Source: an uncultured Muribaculaceae bacterium
GTDB lineage: Bacteria; Bacteroidota; Bacteroidia; Bacteroidales; Muribaculaceae
Length of the DNA: 64,000 bases
Direction: 5' to 3'
Assembly: GCA_947625935.1 (NCBI GenBank)
Contig: CANQQE010000011.1
Coordinates: forward strand, 29,156-93,155
Shown here one piece after another: positions 42,266 through 50,578 of this stretch. Below the pieces are notes generated by a model. The model was not told the DNA's origin. It saw nothing but the letters and a program-made list of their open reading frames with translations, and did not search any database. Every line of letters starts with the position of its first letter. Positions within the stretch are counted from its first letter, which is position 1. The position numbers and the translations under genes were made by a program.

Positions 42266-43246
42266 TTAAATAGAAAGGCGGCGCAGGGTGTTGAGCAGGT
42301 CGCGGTTGATGGGCTTGTCGTTCTTGATGGCTTTTGTGAACGGTACATAGACAATCTCATCGTTCTTGATTCCGATCATCACGTTGCGCTGGTCGTCGAG
42401 CAGGGCGTCGATAGCGGCCGCGCCCATGCGCGACGCGAGGATGCGGTCGTGGGCCGTCGGTGAGCCGCCTCGCTGCAGGTGGCCGAGTATGGTCACACGC
42501 ACGTCGTAGGTGGGATATTCGTTTTTGACGCGTTCAGCCAAGGCCATCGCTCCGCCGGTTATGGGGCTTTCGGCAACGAGGACGATTGATGAGTTTTTGC
42601 TCTTGCGGAAGCCGTTTTCGATAAGCTCGCCGAGCTGGTCGACCTCGGTTGAGATTTCAGGGATTATGGCGGCCTCGGCACCCGAAGCGATCGCTCCGTT
42701 GAGGGCCAGGAAGCCGGCGTCGCGTCCCATCACCTCGATGAAGAACAGTCGCTCGTGGCTCGTGGCTGTGTCGCGTATTTTGTCGACGCATTCCATGATG
42801 GTGTTGAGCGCGGTGTCATAGCCGATGGTCGTGTCGGTGCCGTAGAGGTCGTTGTCGATGGTGCCGGGGAGACCTATGATGGGGAAGTTGAATTCGTTGG
42901 CGAAGATGCGCGCGCCGGTGAGCGAGCCGTCGCCTCCGATGACCACCAATGCGTCTATCTCATGGCGTTTCAGGATGTCGTAGGCAAGCTGCCGCCCTTC
43001 TGGAGTCTGGAACTCTTTGCAGCGCGCGGTCTTTAGAATCGTGCCTCCCATCTGTATGATGTTTGACACGTTTTGTGTCTTAAAATCAACGATTTCGTCG
43101 GTAATCAAGCCGCGGTAACCGCGGTAGATGCCCTTAACTTTGAAGCCGCTGTAGATCGCTGAACGTGTCACCGCGCGGATTGCGGCGTTCATTCCGGGGG
43201 CGTCACCTCCTGAGGTGAGGATGCCTATACACTTGATTTCTGCCAT
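42266..43246 (-). CDS. pfkA: 6-phosphofructokinase (ATP-dependent)
   Basis: Phosphorylates fructose-6-phosphate in glycolysis. The 326-residue protein has [21 protein letters not shown] at the N-terminus, the ATP-site GGDGSLTGA, the catalytic TIDND (Asp as base, in [14 protein letters not shown]), MGRDAGFLA, and the effector/substrate region [21 protein letters not shown] with a Gly at the ATP/PPi-determining site supports ATP rather than PPi use, though this is inference. Confidence 0.96.
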   Translation of the reverse strand: MAEIKCIGILTSGGDAPGMNAAIRAVTRSAIYSGFKVKGIYRGYRGLITDEIVDFKTQNVSNIIQMGGTILKTARCKEFQTPEGRQLAYDILKRHEIDALVVIGGDGSLTGARIFANEFNFPIIGLPGTIDNDLYGTDTTIGYDTALNTIMECVDKIRDTATSHERLFFIEVMGRDAGFLALNGAIASGAEAAIIPEISTEVDQLGELIENGFRKSKNSSIVLVAESPITGGAMALAERVKNEYPTYDVRVTILGHLQRGGSPTAHDRILASRMGAAAIDALLDDQRNVMIGIKNDEIVYVPFTKAIKNDKPINRDLLNTLRRLSI

Positions 43247-43269
43247 ATTGCGAATTGCTAATTAGGTTG

Positions 43270-43277
43270 CAAATATA
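43270..43277 (-). promoter_or_regulatory. -7 box TATATTTG for pfkA
   Basis: Minus-strand TATATTTG 23 bases before the pfkA start. Confidence 0.6.
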
Positions 43278-43292
43278 CGAATTAGTTGTGTC

Positions 43293-43985
43293 TCAGAGTT
43301 GTTCGGAAATGCTAAAATTGATGAAATTTAGCAGGGGCTGCAGGGGGCGCAGCATTTCGGATGTGCGTTCGGGCCATGCCGGGTCGCTGAAAAACCGCTC
43401 GTCCAGATGGCGGAACTTACCGTAGGATTTCAACCTCAGGTACTCGGCCTGGGGGTGGTTGCGGTCCCACCCTTTGGGGATGGTCTTCAGCGAGTCTCCG
43501 CACCAGCCGGGGTAGAGCTGCTCGATGCGTCTGTCGTGGACTATCTCCTCCCATTCCTCGATGTTGTCGACTATGGCGCGGCGCATTTTTTTGAGCATTG
43601 CCGCGTCGGGGTTCCAGAGGCCGCCATACACGCCGCTGTTGAAGCAGTTGCTCTCGACCTCGGGCCCCATGTGGAGGTAGTAGCCGGCCATGACGGCTGT
43701 GCGCCCGCGGGGCGACAAGGCGGCTGAGAAATATGTCTTGTAGGGCGTTTTGTCTAATGAGAAGCGGGTGTCGCGGTAGATGCGGTAGGCCGCTGTCTTA
43801 GCGGTCTGCGACGCTATCGCCGGGTCCCATGCGCCGATGGCGGCTATGAGCCTGTCGAGGTCTTCGAGCCATGGGCCGCGCAGGTCTTCATATCGGGCCT
43901 TGTTGGCATTGAACCATTCGCGGTTGTTGTTGGCGTCGAGCTCGCGTAGAAATCGGTATAGTCGCGGTATGTAGTATTCGCTCAT
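43293..43985 (-). CDS. DUF2461 family protein
   Basis: A 230-residue cytoplasmic protein of the DUF2461 (conserved hypothetical 02453) family. Recognisable parts are FLRELDANNNREWFNANKARYEDLR near the N-terminus, YRIYRDTRFSLDKTPYKTYFSA (the most conserved stretch) and GYYLHMGPEVESNCFNSGVYGG. Function unknown. It follows the DUF4834 gene by 13 bp and ends a psd-pssA-DUF4834-DUF2461 run, which may only reflect shared transcription. Confidence 0.85.
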   Translation of the reverse strand: MSEYYIPRLYRFLRELDANNNREWFNANKARYEDLRGPWLEDLDRLIAAIGAWDPAIASQTAKTAAYRIYRDTRFSLDKTPYKTYFSAALSPRGRTAVMAGYYLHMGPEVESNCFNSGVYGGLWNPDAAMLKKMRRAIVDNIEEWEEIVHDRRIEQLYPGWCGDSLKTIPKGWDRNHPQAEYLRLKSYGKFRHLDERFFSDPAWPERTSEMLRPLQPLLNFINFSISEQL

Positions 43986-43998
43986 GGCAGTGGGGGTG

Positions 43999-44337
43999 TT
44001 ATTTGATGTCTTCCCACTCTACGTCAACGATTTGGCTCTCGGTGCGGGTGTATTTGCCGTTTTCGGCCTGTTCCGCCGCATGGGGGGTGGAAACCGTGGT
44101 AACTTCCTCGTATTCAATGTACTCGCCGATATTGCGGTCGAATTTCTTGCGACGTGATGCGGGGGTTGTCCAACCGGCTTTGCGTTCGCTCGACTGAGGT
44201 TGGCTCCGGCGGGCTTGTCCGGCTGCCGCGCGGCGAGCTTCGCGCTGCAGGCGGTTGACGGTCATGAAAAACCTGATGACAGGTCTAAGCACGAACCAGA
44301 CGAAAAGTATCAGTAGTATTAATCCGAATAGTGACAT
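43999..44337 (-). CDS. DUF4834 family small membrane protein
   Basis: A 112-residue Bacteroidales protein with one N-terminal membrane helix (LFGLILLILFVWFVLRPVIRFF), a basic segment (NRLQREARRAAAGQ), and an acidic C-terminus (DVEWEDIK) containing FDRNIGEYIEYEEV. This layout fits the DUF4834 family. Downstream of pssA by 78 bp, same strand. Function unknown. Confidence 0.75.
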   Translation of the reverse strand: MSLFGLILLILFVWFVLRPVIRFFMTVNRLQREARRAAAGQARRSQPQSSERKAGWTTPASRRKKFDRNIGEYIEYEEVTTVSTPHAAEQAENGKYTRTESQIVDVEWEDIK

Positions 44338-44415
44338 ATCAATTATAACAACGCTTTTCGACGGATTTTTATTGCCGCTTCCGCTGATTGCGGGGTGTGG
44401 CGGGTGTGCCGGGGG

Positions 44416-45126
44416 TTACCGTTGCGGGAGGAGGGCTGATAGGATTATGTAGAGGATGATTGTCCATGCCAGCCCGGATAATCCGCAGAATATGACGAAA
44501 AGAATCGCTGCGACGATGATGGCGTAGCGTCGGAAGTTCTCGCGCCAGTCGAGGTTTTTGAACTTCAGCGAGAACATTCTCAGCCCTGATACCATCAGCA
44601 GCGGTACTATCATGACGCAGATGTAGATAATGAAGACGGTTACCTGTGGGGAGCTGCCTGTGATGAAGCACCCCAAGGCCCAGCTCACCGCACCGATCCA
44701 GAAGATGGCGTTGGCGGGTATCGGAAGTCCTATGAATGATGTGGTCTGGCGGTCGTCGATGTTGAACTTTGCGAGCCGCAACGCACCCATGGCGGGGATG
44801 AACAGCGCGAGGTATGCCATCCACTCGGCTCCGGTGTATCCGCTCAGGAGGCTGTAGACCATCAATCCGGGGGCGACTCCGAAGCTCACCAAGTCGGCGA
44901 GAGAGTCGAGCTCTTTGCCGAGCGCGGAGTAGGCGTGTAGCAATCGTGCGGCAAACCCGTCGCAAAAGTCGAACACCGCGGCGCATCCGATCATGATGAC
45001 CGCGAGCCGGAAATAGTGGAGCGAGTGCTCAAATCCGAACTTCAGGGCGAATATGCAGGCGAGGCATCCCGACAGCAGGTTGAGCGTGGTTATGGTGTTG
45101 GGAATCATCCCGATTATTCTTTTCAT
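44416..45126 (-). CDS. pssA: CDP-diacylglycerol--serine O-phosphatidyltransferase
   Basis: Makes phosphatidylserine from CDP-diacylglycerol and serine at the inner membrane, the first step toward phosphatidylethanolamine. The 236-residue polytopic protein has the CDP-alcohol phosphatidyltransferase motif spelled out as FDFCDGFAARLL (D-G-x2-A-R) followed by GKELDSLADLVSFG (G-x3-D-x3-D). Its start overlaps the end of psd by 4 bp, so the two sequential pathway enzymes are translationally coupled. Confidence 0.95.
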   Translation of the reverse strand: MKRIIGMIPNTITTLNLLSGCLACIFALKFGFEHSLHYFRLAVIMIGCAAVFDFCDGFAARLLHAYSALGKELDSLADLVSFGVAPGLMVYSLLSGYTGAEWMAYLALFIPAMGALRLAKFNIDDRQTTSFIGLPIPANAIFWIGAVSWALGCFITGSSPQVTVFIIYICVMIVPLLMVSGLRMFSLKFKNLDWRENFRRYAIIVAAILFVIFCGLSGLAWTIILYIILSALLPQR

Positions 45127-45803
45127 TTTTCAGTGGTGGGGTTTAGGCGACCTATTTCGGTTATTCCACCGATTGTTTTGTCGCCGAGTTTGACATATAT
45201 ATCAGTGTCGAGCGGTAGGTAGATGTCGACGCGCGAGCCGAATTTTATGAAGCCCATGTGGTCCTCGATGGATGCCCGGGTGCCGGGGCGCGCGTAGGTT
45301 ACGATGCGGCGCGCCATCGCTCCCGCGACTTGTCTGACAAGGATTTCCTGTCCGGCGGGGGTGCGTATCACGACGGTCGACCGTTCGTTCTCGACGCTTG
45401 ATTTCGGCAGGTATGCCGCCATGAAACGTCCGGGATGGTGCTTTGCCATAACAACTTCTCCGTCGACGGGGTACCAGTTGGCGTGGACATTCAGCACGCT
45501 CATGAACACCGATACCTGCATCACCTCGCGTTTGAGGTATTCCGGCTCGTAGGTCTTCTCGCAGGTCACCACTTTACCGTCGGCCGACGAAACCACCACA
45601 TTTTTTTGGTTGCCGCGGAAACGTCGCCGCGGCGAGCGGAAGAAGTTGACCACCAGAAGGTAGAAGATTGCGAAAACAGCGGTCAATGCGGCGGGAATCC
45701 ACATCATTTTGATGAAAATCCAAGCCGGGACTAAGATTACCAGAAGTATTATCAGAAGGATTATCAGAATGTTTGTTCCTTCATGGTGGATTTTTACAGT
45801 CAT
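45123..45803 (-). CDS. psd: Phosphatidylserine decarboxylase proenzyme
   Basis: Decarboxylates phosphatidylserine to phosphatidylethanolamine; a pyruvoyl enzyme made by self-cleavage. The 226-residue short-type (PSD-A-like) protein has two N-terminal hydrophobic helices (about residues 12-53), FMSVLNVHANWYPVDGEV, and the cleavage site FIKFGSR (Gly189-Ser190). Coupled with pssA as a two-step operon. Confidence 0.94.
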   Translation of the reverse strand: MTVKIHHEGTNILIILLIILLVILVPAWIFIKMMWIPAALTAVFAIFYLLVVNFFRSPRRRFRGNQKNVVVSSADGKVVTCEKTYEPEYLKREVMQVSVFMSVLNVHANWYPVDGEVVMAKHHPGRFMAAYLPKSSVENERSTVVIRTPAGQEILVRQVAGAMARRIVTYARPGTRASIEDHMGFIKFGSRVDIYLPLDTDIYVKLGDKTIGGITEIGRLNPTTEK

Positions 45804-45860
45804 AAGCGGGCTTTGAGGTTTAAAACGGGCTTAGTTTCGTTTTTAGTTATGTTTAATTTG

Positions 45861-45868
45861 CAAAGTTA
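45861..45868 (-). promoter_or_regulatory. -7 box TAACTTTG for psd-pssA
   Basis: Minus-strand TAACTTTG 57 bases before the psd start at 45803. Confidence 0.55.
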
Positions 45869-45891
45869 ACAATTTTGGCGGGAAATCATAT

Positions 45892-45939
45892 AAAAAAGAA
45901 TGAGTAACGTAAACACAAGGTTTAACAATTACTCATTCT
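45892..45939 (-). terminator. Rho-independent terminator after tRNA-Asp
   Basis: On the minus strand AGAATGAGTAA (45939-45929 complement) pairs perfectly with TTACTCATTCT (45907-45897 complement), 11 bp, followed by TTTTT. It sits 14 bases past the tRNA end. Confidence 0.8.
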
Positions 45940-45952
45940 CCTCTCTCTCCTG

Positions 45953-46026
45953 CGGTATGGACGGGACTCGAACCCGCGACCCCCTGCGTGACAGGCAGGT
46001 ATTCTAACCAGCTGAACTACCACACC
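45953..46026 (-). tRNA. tRNA-Asp (anticodon GTC)
   Basis: Minus-strand 74-nt tRNA beginning GGTGTGG and ending CCATACC plus discriminator G. The acceptor stem pairs with one G-T wobble, the anticodon arm is CCTGC-CTGTCAC-GCAGG with anticodon GTC, and the T arm holds GGTTCGAGTCC. The CCA end is not encoded. It has its own promoter and terminator. Confidence 0.96.
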
Positions 46027-46067
46027 ATCTCTTTGGAGTGCTAACGGTTATTTCCGTTTTGCGAGTG

Positions 46068-46099
46068 CAAAGATAAAGCGGTTTTTTTATTCCCGCAAA
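46068..46099 (-). promoter_or_regulatory. Complete promoter for tRNA-Asp (TTTG-N20-TATCTTTG)
   Basis: Minus-strand TTTG (46099-46096), 20 bases, TATCTTTG (46075-46068), ending 41 bases before the tRNA. A consensus match on both boxes. Confidence 0.8.
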
Positions 46100-46214
46100 T
46101 TTTTCGGCAAATTTTTTCAAATTTTTCTCGAAAATGGGTTTTTGCCCCCGGTTTTGGCGGCTTTTTATGGGGTTGATGGGCCGGGGAAAGTTCAGTAAAT
46201 CCCATGCGCGGGGG

Positions 46215-46889
46215 TCAGTCGAGCAGGCCGGGGCGCAGCAGCCGCGTGCGGCTTATTGATTGCTCATGGCGCCATTCGTCGATTTTGGCCTGATGCCCCG
46301 ACAGGAGTATCGGCGGCACCTCCCATCCGTTGTAGACTGCGGGTCGCGTGTAGATGGGCGGTGCGAGCAGGTTGTCCTGGAAAGAGTCGGTGAGCGCGCT
46401 CTGTTCGTCGCCTATCGCTCCGGGGATGAGGCGTACGATCGCGTCGGTTATTATGATGGCGGGAATCTCCCCGCCCGTCAGCACATAGTCGCCTATCGAG
46501 ATTTCGCGCGTTATCAGATGTTCGCGTATGCGGTAGTCGACACCTTTATAATGTCCGCAGAGTATGATTATGTTGCCGAGCAGCGACATTGAGTTAGCCA
46601 TCGGCTGGTTGAACAGCTCGCCGTCGGGCGATGTGAAAATCACTTCGTCGTAATCGCGTTCGGCTTTGAGCGCGGCTATCGCGCGGTCGACCGGCTCGAT
46701 TTGCATCACCATCCCGGCTTCGCCTCCGAACGGGTAGTCGTCGACTTTGCGGTGTCGGTTTGTGGTGTAGTCGCGGAGGTTGTGGACGTTTATCCGGACC
46801 AGTCCTTTGTCTTGCGCGCGCTTGAGTATCGAGCATCCGAGCGGGGAGTCGAACATTTCGGGTAGCACCGTCAGTATGTCAATTCGCAT
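46215..46889 (-). CDS. trmD: tRNA (guanine-N1-)-methyltransferase
   Basis: SPOUT-class trefoil-knot enzyme methylating G37 of tRNAs. The protein has [20 protein letters not shown] at the N-terminus, [30 protein letters not shown], and the SAM-binding knot [16 protein letters not shown]. Two ATGs are possible, 46895 and 46889; the -7 box ending at 46900 favours the inner one, since transcription should begin around 46894-46896. No ribosomal protein S16 or L19 gene accompanies it here, unlike the common rpsP-rimM-trmD-rplS order. Confidence 0.95.
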   Translation of the reverse strand: MRIDILTVLPEMFDSPLGCSILKRAQDKGLVRINVHNLRDYTTNRHRKVDDYPFGGEAGMVMQIEPVDRAIAALKAERDYDEVIFTSPDGELFNQPMANSMSLLGNIIILCGHYKGVDYRIREHLITREISIGDYVLTGGEIPAIIITDAIVRLIPGAIGDEQSALTDSFQDNLLAPPIYTRPAVYNGWEVPPILLSGHQAKIDEWRHEQSISRTRLLRPGLLD

Positions 46890-46899
46890 AGCCATGGCG

Positions 46900-46930
46900 C
46901 GAATTTACCACATAACCCGCGAAAAACAAA
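46900..46930 (-). promoter_or_regulatory. Promoter for trmD (TTTG-N19-TAAATTCG)
   Basis: Minus-strand TTTG (46930-46927), 19 bases, TAAATTCG (46907-46900). The -7 box has one mismatch. Transcript leader would be only a few bases. Confidence 0.6.
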
Positions 46931-46953
46931 ATCGGATCGAGATAGGTGCGTTT

Positions 46954-46988
46954 GTAGGGCCTGCGGCCAGCCCATGGGCTGGCCCTAC
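46954..46988. repeat. GC-rich palindromic element
   Basis: Centred on a perfect 20-bp palindrome (46965-46984, GGCCAGCCCATGGGCTGGCC). Outside it, GTAGGG (46954-46959) can pair with CCCTAC (46983-46988) by bulging CCTGCG. Looks like a REP-type dispersed element rather than a terminator, as there is no T-run. Confidence 0.7.
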
Positions 46989-47183
46989 CATGTGGGTTCT
47001 CCAGTAGTTGTGAACGGCCATCCCGTGTGCAGGTCGGGATGAGGCGCGGCGAGTGAAAGGTATGTTGTTAAATATTGTGGATAATTAGGCAAAAAAGTTG
47101 CACAGTGAAATGAAATTGGGTTTATAATTCAAAATAATCAACAATTAATGTTACGAAAGGGTGAGAGTATTAAAATAATGTAT

Positions 47184-47191
47184 TAGATTTG
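47184..47191 (+). promoter_or_regulatory. -7 box TAGATTTG for the SusC/SusD locus
   Basis: TAnnTTTG match 285 bases before the susC-like start, implying a leader of about 280 bases. No TTTG at the -33 position was found. Confidence 0.5.
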
Positions 47192-47475
47192 TGGGGTATA
47201 TGGCGAGGGGGTCGGGTACCTCCATGCCTACCGGTAGAAGCTGACATAAAACATAGCTCATCACTAACCCAAGCAGTCTAACAAGAAGAAGTAACCTTAA
47301 ACCCTAACCTTGCGGCCATTAAGCCCCCTCGGCCGCTCTCAAGCCGTCACGCAAGCGACGCTTTCAGCCGTCATTGAGATGCGAATTGGTAATGTAGATA
47401 GAAATGTTTTAACGTTAAGTTATCCCGACCGGCCAAGAGAGAATAAACCATGAATATAAACAAATAATAGTAATT

Positions 47476-50400
47476 ATGAAAAAACAGCTATTGCTTCTGT
47501 TATTTTCCATCTTCGCGGTGGCGGCGTTTGCCCGTCCCGTGACCGGAACGGTTACTCAGGAGAGCGACGGCGAGCCACTGATAGGTGTTACCGTTGCTGT
47601 CAAGGGGACCTCGGTGGTCACAGCGACCGATATTGACGGAAAATACTCAATCGAGGTGCCGGGCGACAACTCGGTGCTGACGTTCAATTATGTCGGGATG
47701 ACTCCCGCCAGCGTGCCTGTAGGTAACCGCAGCGTTGTCGATGTCAAGATGAAGGACAACGCCACGGTGCTCAACGAGGTTGTGGTGACCGCGATGGGAC
47801 AGACACAGGAAAAGAAGAAACTTAACTTTGCCGTGCAAGCCCTCAACTCCGATGAGGTCACCGCCGGTAACTCGGCCAACTTCGTCAACTCGCTGCAGGG
47901 TAAAGTGGCGGGTGTGCAAGTGTCGATGACTGGTGGTTCGCCCAACGCTACCTCTCAGATGGTGGTGCGTGCGGTGTCGTCAATAAACCCGGCCCAAGGC
48001 AACGAACCTTTGTTCGTTATTGATGGTATGCCTGTCCGTGGTGGTGCTTCGTCGATTGGAGATATAAACCCCAATGATATCGAATCGATGTCGGTGCTGA
48101 AAGGCGCGGCGGCTTCCGCCCTTTATGGACCTGAAGGTGCCAACGGCGTTATCATGATTACCACCAAAGGGGGTAAAGGTGGTACGGTGACTGTGACCGC
48201 ATCGGGCGGTTGGGAAATCTCCAATGTCGCTAAGATGCCCAAACTACAAAAAGAATATCTCGCCGGTTCAAACGGGTTCTACACCTCAAACGCTGTAGGC
48301 GGATGGGGTCCGAAATTCCGCGATGGTGTCGACACATTCTATGACAATGCCGACAATTTCTTGGGTACAGGCTTTATGCAGAAATATGACCTTTCGGTTT
48401 CGGGCGGTAACGAGAAATTCTCGGCATACGCGTCGGCCAACTACATGGATAATGAAGGTGTAGTTAAAAACGATTACAGGAAACGTCTCGGTGTCTTCGT
48501 GAAAGGTGAGTTCAATCCCTCCAACACCGTTAAAATCATGATGTCGACCAATTTCATCGATACCAAATCACGCGGTTTCGGCAACGCTATGTCAACCGTT
48601 TACGGATGGGCGATCAATAAGAATATGGCCGACTATAAAGACCCCGTTACAGGGCTTCCCAACTGGAGCAACCGTTATGACGATTGGGATATCCTAAGCA
48701 CCGATCAGCGTCTTGGCGCTACCGAGTCTCCATACTATGGCCGCTATATGGACAAGGCGGAGACTCAGAGCCAGCGTGTGATTGTCAACGGGTCGATCCA
48801 ATGGGAGCCTATCAAGGACTTGACTTTCACCGCTAAAGTGAATTATGATAAAGGTAACTCAACCTACGAGTCTATGATTCGCCCTCGATTTGACGAGAGC
48901 AAAGATTTCGCAGAAGAACTTACGGACGGTCAGAAAGTGACTCTCGCCAACCGTCACGGAAGTTACCTGTTGCAACCCTCGCGCGCCGAGCGAATGACAG
49001 CTCAGCTCCTCGGTAACTATTTCTGGAAACCGAATGATAATTTCAATGTCAACATATTCCTCGGTGGAGAATACTGGCAGACCAGCAGTTATTCGGCCAA
49101 TATGGGCGGCTACGACTTCCAGCTCGGTGGCGATTACTTCTCGTTTAATAACGTGAACCCCGACAAACTTTCGCTCGGAACAGGCACATATGACCTGAGC
49201 ATGAGCCACAGAAAAGAGAACAAGTTCGGTTACTTCGGTGAAATCCGTTTCGACTACAAAGGGATGGCTCAATTGTCGTTCACAGGCCGTATCGACGGTT
49301 CGTCATCGTTGAAACAGTGTGACCCCGTCTACTTCTATCCCTCGGTAACCGCCGGTCTTATCTTCTCGGAGATGTTCAAGCTGAGCAACGAATGGTTCTC
49401 GTTCGGCAAACTCCGCGGTAACTGGGCCAAGGTGGGTAAAGCGACAAACCCCTATCTGTTCTCTGACAACTTCAAGCAGTGGCCTACTTTCCCCGACGGA
49501 GGTTTCGGTGTAGACCCCACTCTTTCCACCGCGAAATATCTTGAGCCGGAGATGCTTTCGACCTGGGAAATCGGCGCTGACCTTCGCTTCTTCAACCAGC
49601 GCACCCGTTTGGATGTGGCCTACTATTCGACCACTGTCGACAATCAGATTGTGACAGTGCGCGTGTCGCCCGCATCGGGTACCATCCTTCAGACCCGTAA
49701 CGAGGGTTCGATTGAGAATTATGGTCTTGAGCTGACCGCATCACATGACATCCTTCAAATGAAGGATTTCCAGTGGACCGCTAACCTGAACTTCTCATTC
49801 AACAAGAGCCGCGTCAACTCGTTGCCGGAGGGTGTGGCTGAGTTACAAGGGGGACAATATGGAGACGTGTTTGCTACCGCGGCTCTCGGACAATCGACTA
49901 CAGGTCTGTCGGGAACCGATTACCAGCGCGCCCCTGACGGTCAGATTCTCGTTGACGAGAACGGTTACCCCATCATCAGCCCGAACAAAGCCAATTATCT
50001 TGGAAACCGCGCTCCCGACTGGTTGCTCGGTGTCGGCTCGACTTTCACCTGGAAAGATCTCTCGCTGTCGTTCCTCATCGACGGTCGTTGCGGAGGTGAC
50101 GTTCTCAACGTGACAGGCCGCTCTCTGTTCTCCAACGGTCAGAGCTGGTATCTTGCCAAATATCGCAACCGCGAGGCGGTGTTTAAAGGTGTAGTTGCCA
50201 ACGGTGATGGGACATATCGTCCAAACACTACCCCAGTTATCATAGACCAACAGTTTGTCAACAACTATTTCTATAATGTGTCATCCAATTTTGTCGAGGA
50301 TGGCTCTTACATCCGTCTGAGCTATGTGACTGTTTCATACGACTTCGGCAAACTGATGAAGAAACTTGGTTCCTCCAATCCCATCAAGGGGCTGAAATGC

Positions 50401-50559
50401 TCGCTGACCGGCCGCAACCTGTTCCTTTGGACCAAGTACACCGGTGTGGATCCTCAGGTGATGCCAGACGCTGATAGAGGCACTGGGTCTATGGGTATCG
50501 ACCAGTACAGCGTTCCCTCTCTGCGCAGCTTTAATTTCAACGTAAATGTAACATTCTAA
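47476..50559 (+). CDS. SusC-like TonB-dependent outer membrane transporter
   Basis: A 1027-residue outer-membrane transporter of the SusC/RagA family, importing glycans or peptides with its SusD partner as lid. Order: signal peptide (1-19, ending AAFA), carboxypeptidase-regulatory-like beta domain (TGTVTQESDGEPLIGVTVAV, about 22-95), TonB box region, plug domain (VQALNSDEV, GTVYG-type loop SALYGPEGANGVIMITTKGG) and a 22-strand barrel ending in the aromatic SFNFNVNVTF. First gene of a five-gene rightward locus. No anti-sigma, hybrid two-component or SusR-type regulator is adjacent. Substrate unknown. Confidence 0.95.
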   Translation: MKKQLLLLLFSIFAVAAFARPVTGTVTQESDGEPLIGVTVAVKGTSVVTATDIDGKYSIEVPGDNSVLTFNYVGMTPASVPVGNRSVVDVKMKDNATVLNEVVVTAMGQTQEKKKLNFAVQALNSDEVTAGNSANFVNSLQGKVAGVQVSMTGGSPNATSQMVVRAVSSINPAQGNEPLFVIDGMPVRGGASSIGDINPNDIESMSVLKGAAASALYGPEGANGVIMITTKGGKGGTVTVTASGGWEISNVAKMPKLQKEYLAGSNGFYTSNAVGGWGPKFRDGVDTFYDNADNFLGTGFMQKYDLSVSGGNEKFSAYASANYMDNEGVVKNDYRKRLGVFVKGEFNPSNTVKIMMSTNFIDTKSRGFGNAMSTVYGWAINKNMADYKDPVTGLPNWSNRYDDWDILSTDQRLGATESPYYGRYMDKAETQSQRVIVNGSIQWEPIKDLTFTAKVNYDKGNSTYESMIRPRFDESKDFAEELTDGQKVTLANRHGSYLLQPSRAERMTAQLLGNYFWKPNDNFNVNIFLGGEYWQTSSYSANMGGYDFQLGGDYFSFNNVNPDKLSLGTGTYDLSMSHRKENKFGYFGEIRFDYKGMAQLSFTGRIDGSSSLKQCDPVYFYPSVTAGLIFSEMFKLSNEWFSFGKLRGNWAKVGKATNPYLFSDNFKQWPTFPDGGFGVDPTLSTAKYLEPEMLSTWEIGADLRFFNQRTRLDVAYYSTTVDNQIVTVRVSPASGTILQTRNEGSIENYGLELTASHDILQMKDFQWTANLNFSFNKSRVNSLPEGVAELQGGQYGDVFATAALGQSTTGLSGTDYQRAPDGQILVDENGYPIISPNKANYLGNRAPDWLLGVGSTFTWKDLSLSFLIDGRCGGDVLNVTGRSLFSNGQSWYLAKYRNREAVFKGVVANGDGTYRPNTTPVIIDQQFVNNYFYNVSSNFVEDGSYIRLSYVTVSYDFGKLMKKLGSSNPIKGLKCSLTGRNLFLWTKYTGVDPQVMPDADRGTGSMGIDQYSVPSLRSFNFNVNVTF

Positions 50560-50578
50560 CCCTACGAAACGACTAACA

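Larger units (their letters stand above)
46931..47475. other. 545-bp intergenic region upstream of susC
   Basis: No convincing gene is seen. It holds a GC-rich palindrome (46954-46988), a 7-bp hairpin (CATCCCG, 47019-47025, with CGGGATG, 47035-47041), a -7 promoter box at 47184-47191, and about 280 bases of apparent leader. Within the leader are CTACCGGTAG (a 10-bp palindrome near 47229), a GCGGCC/GGCCGC pair around 47314-47336, and two copies of AGCCGTCA. Confidence 0.6.
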
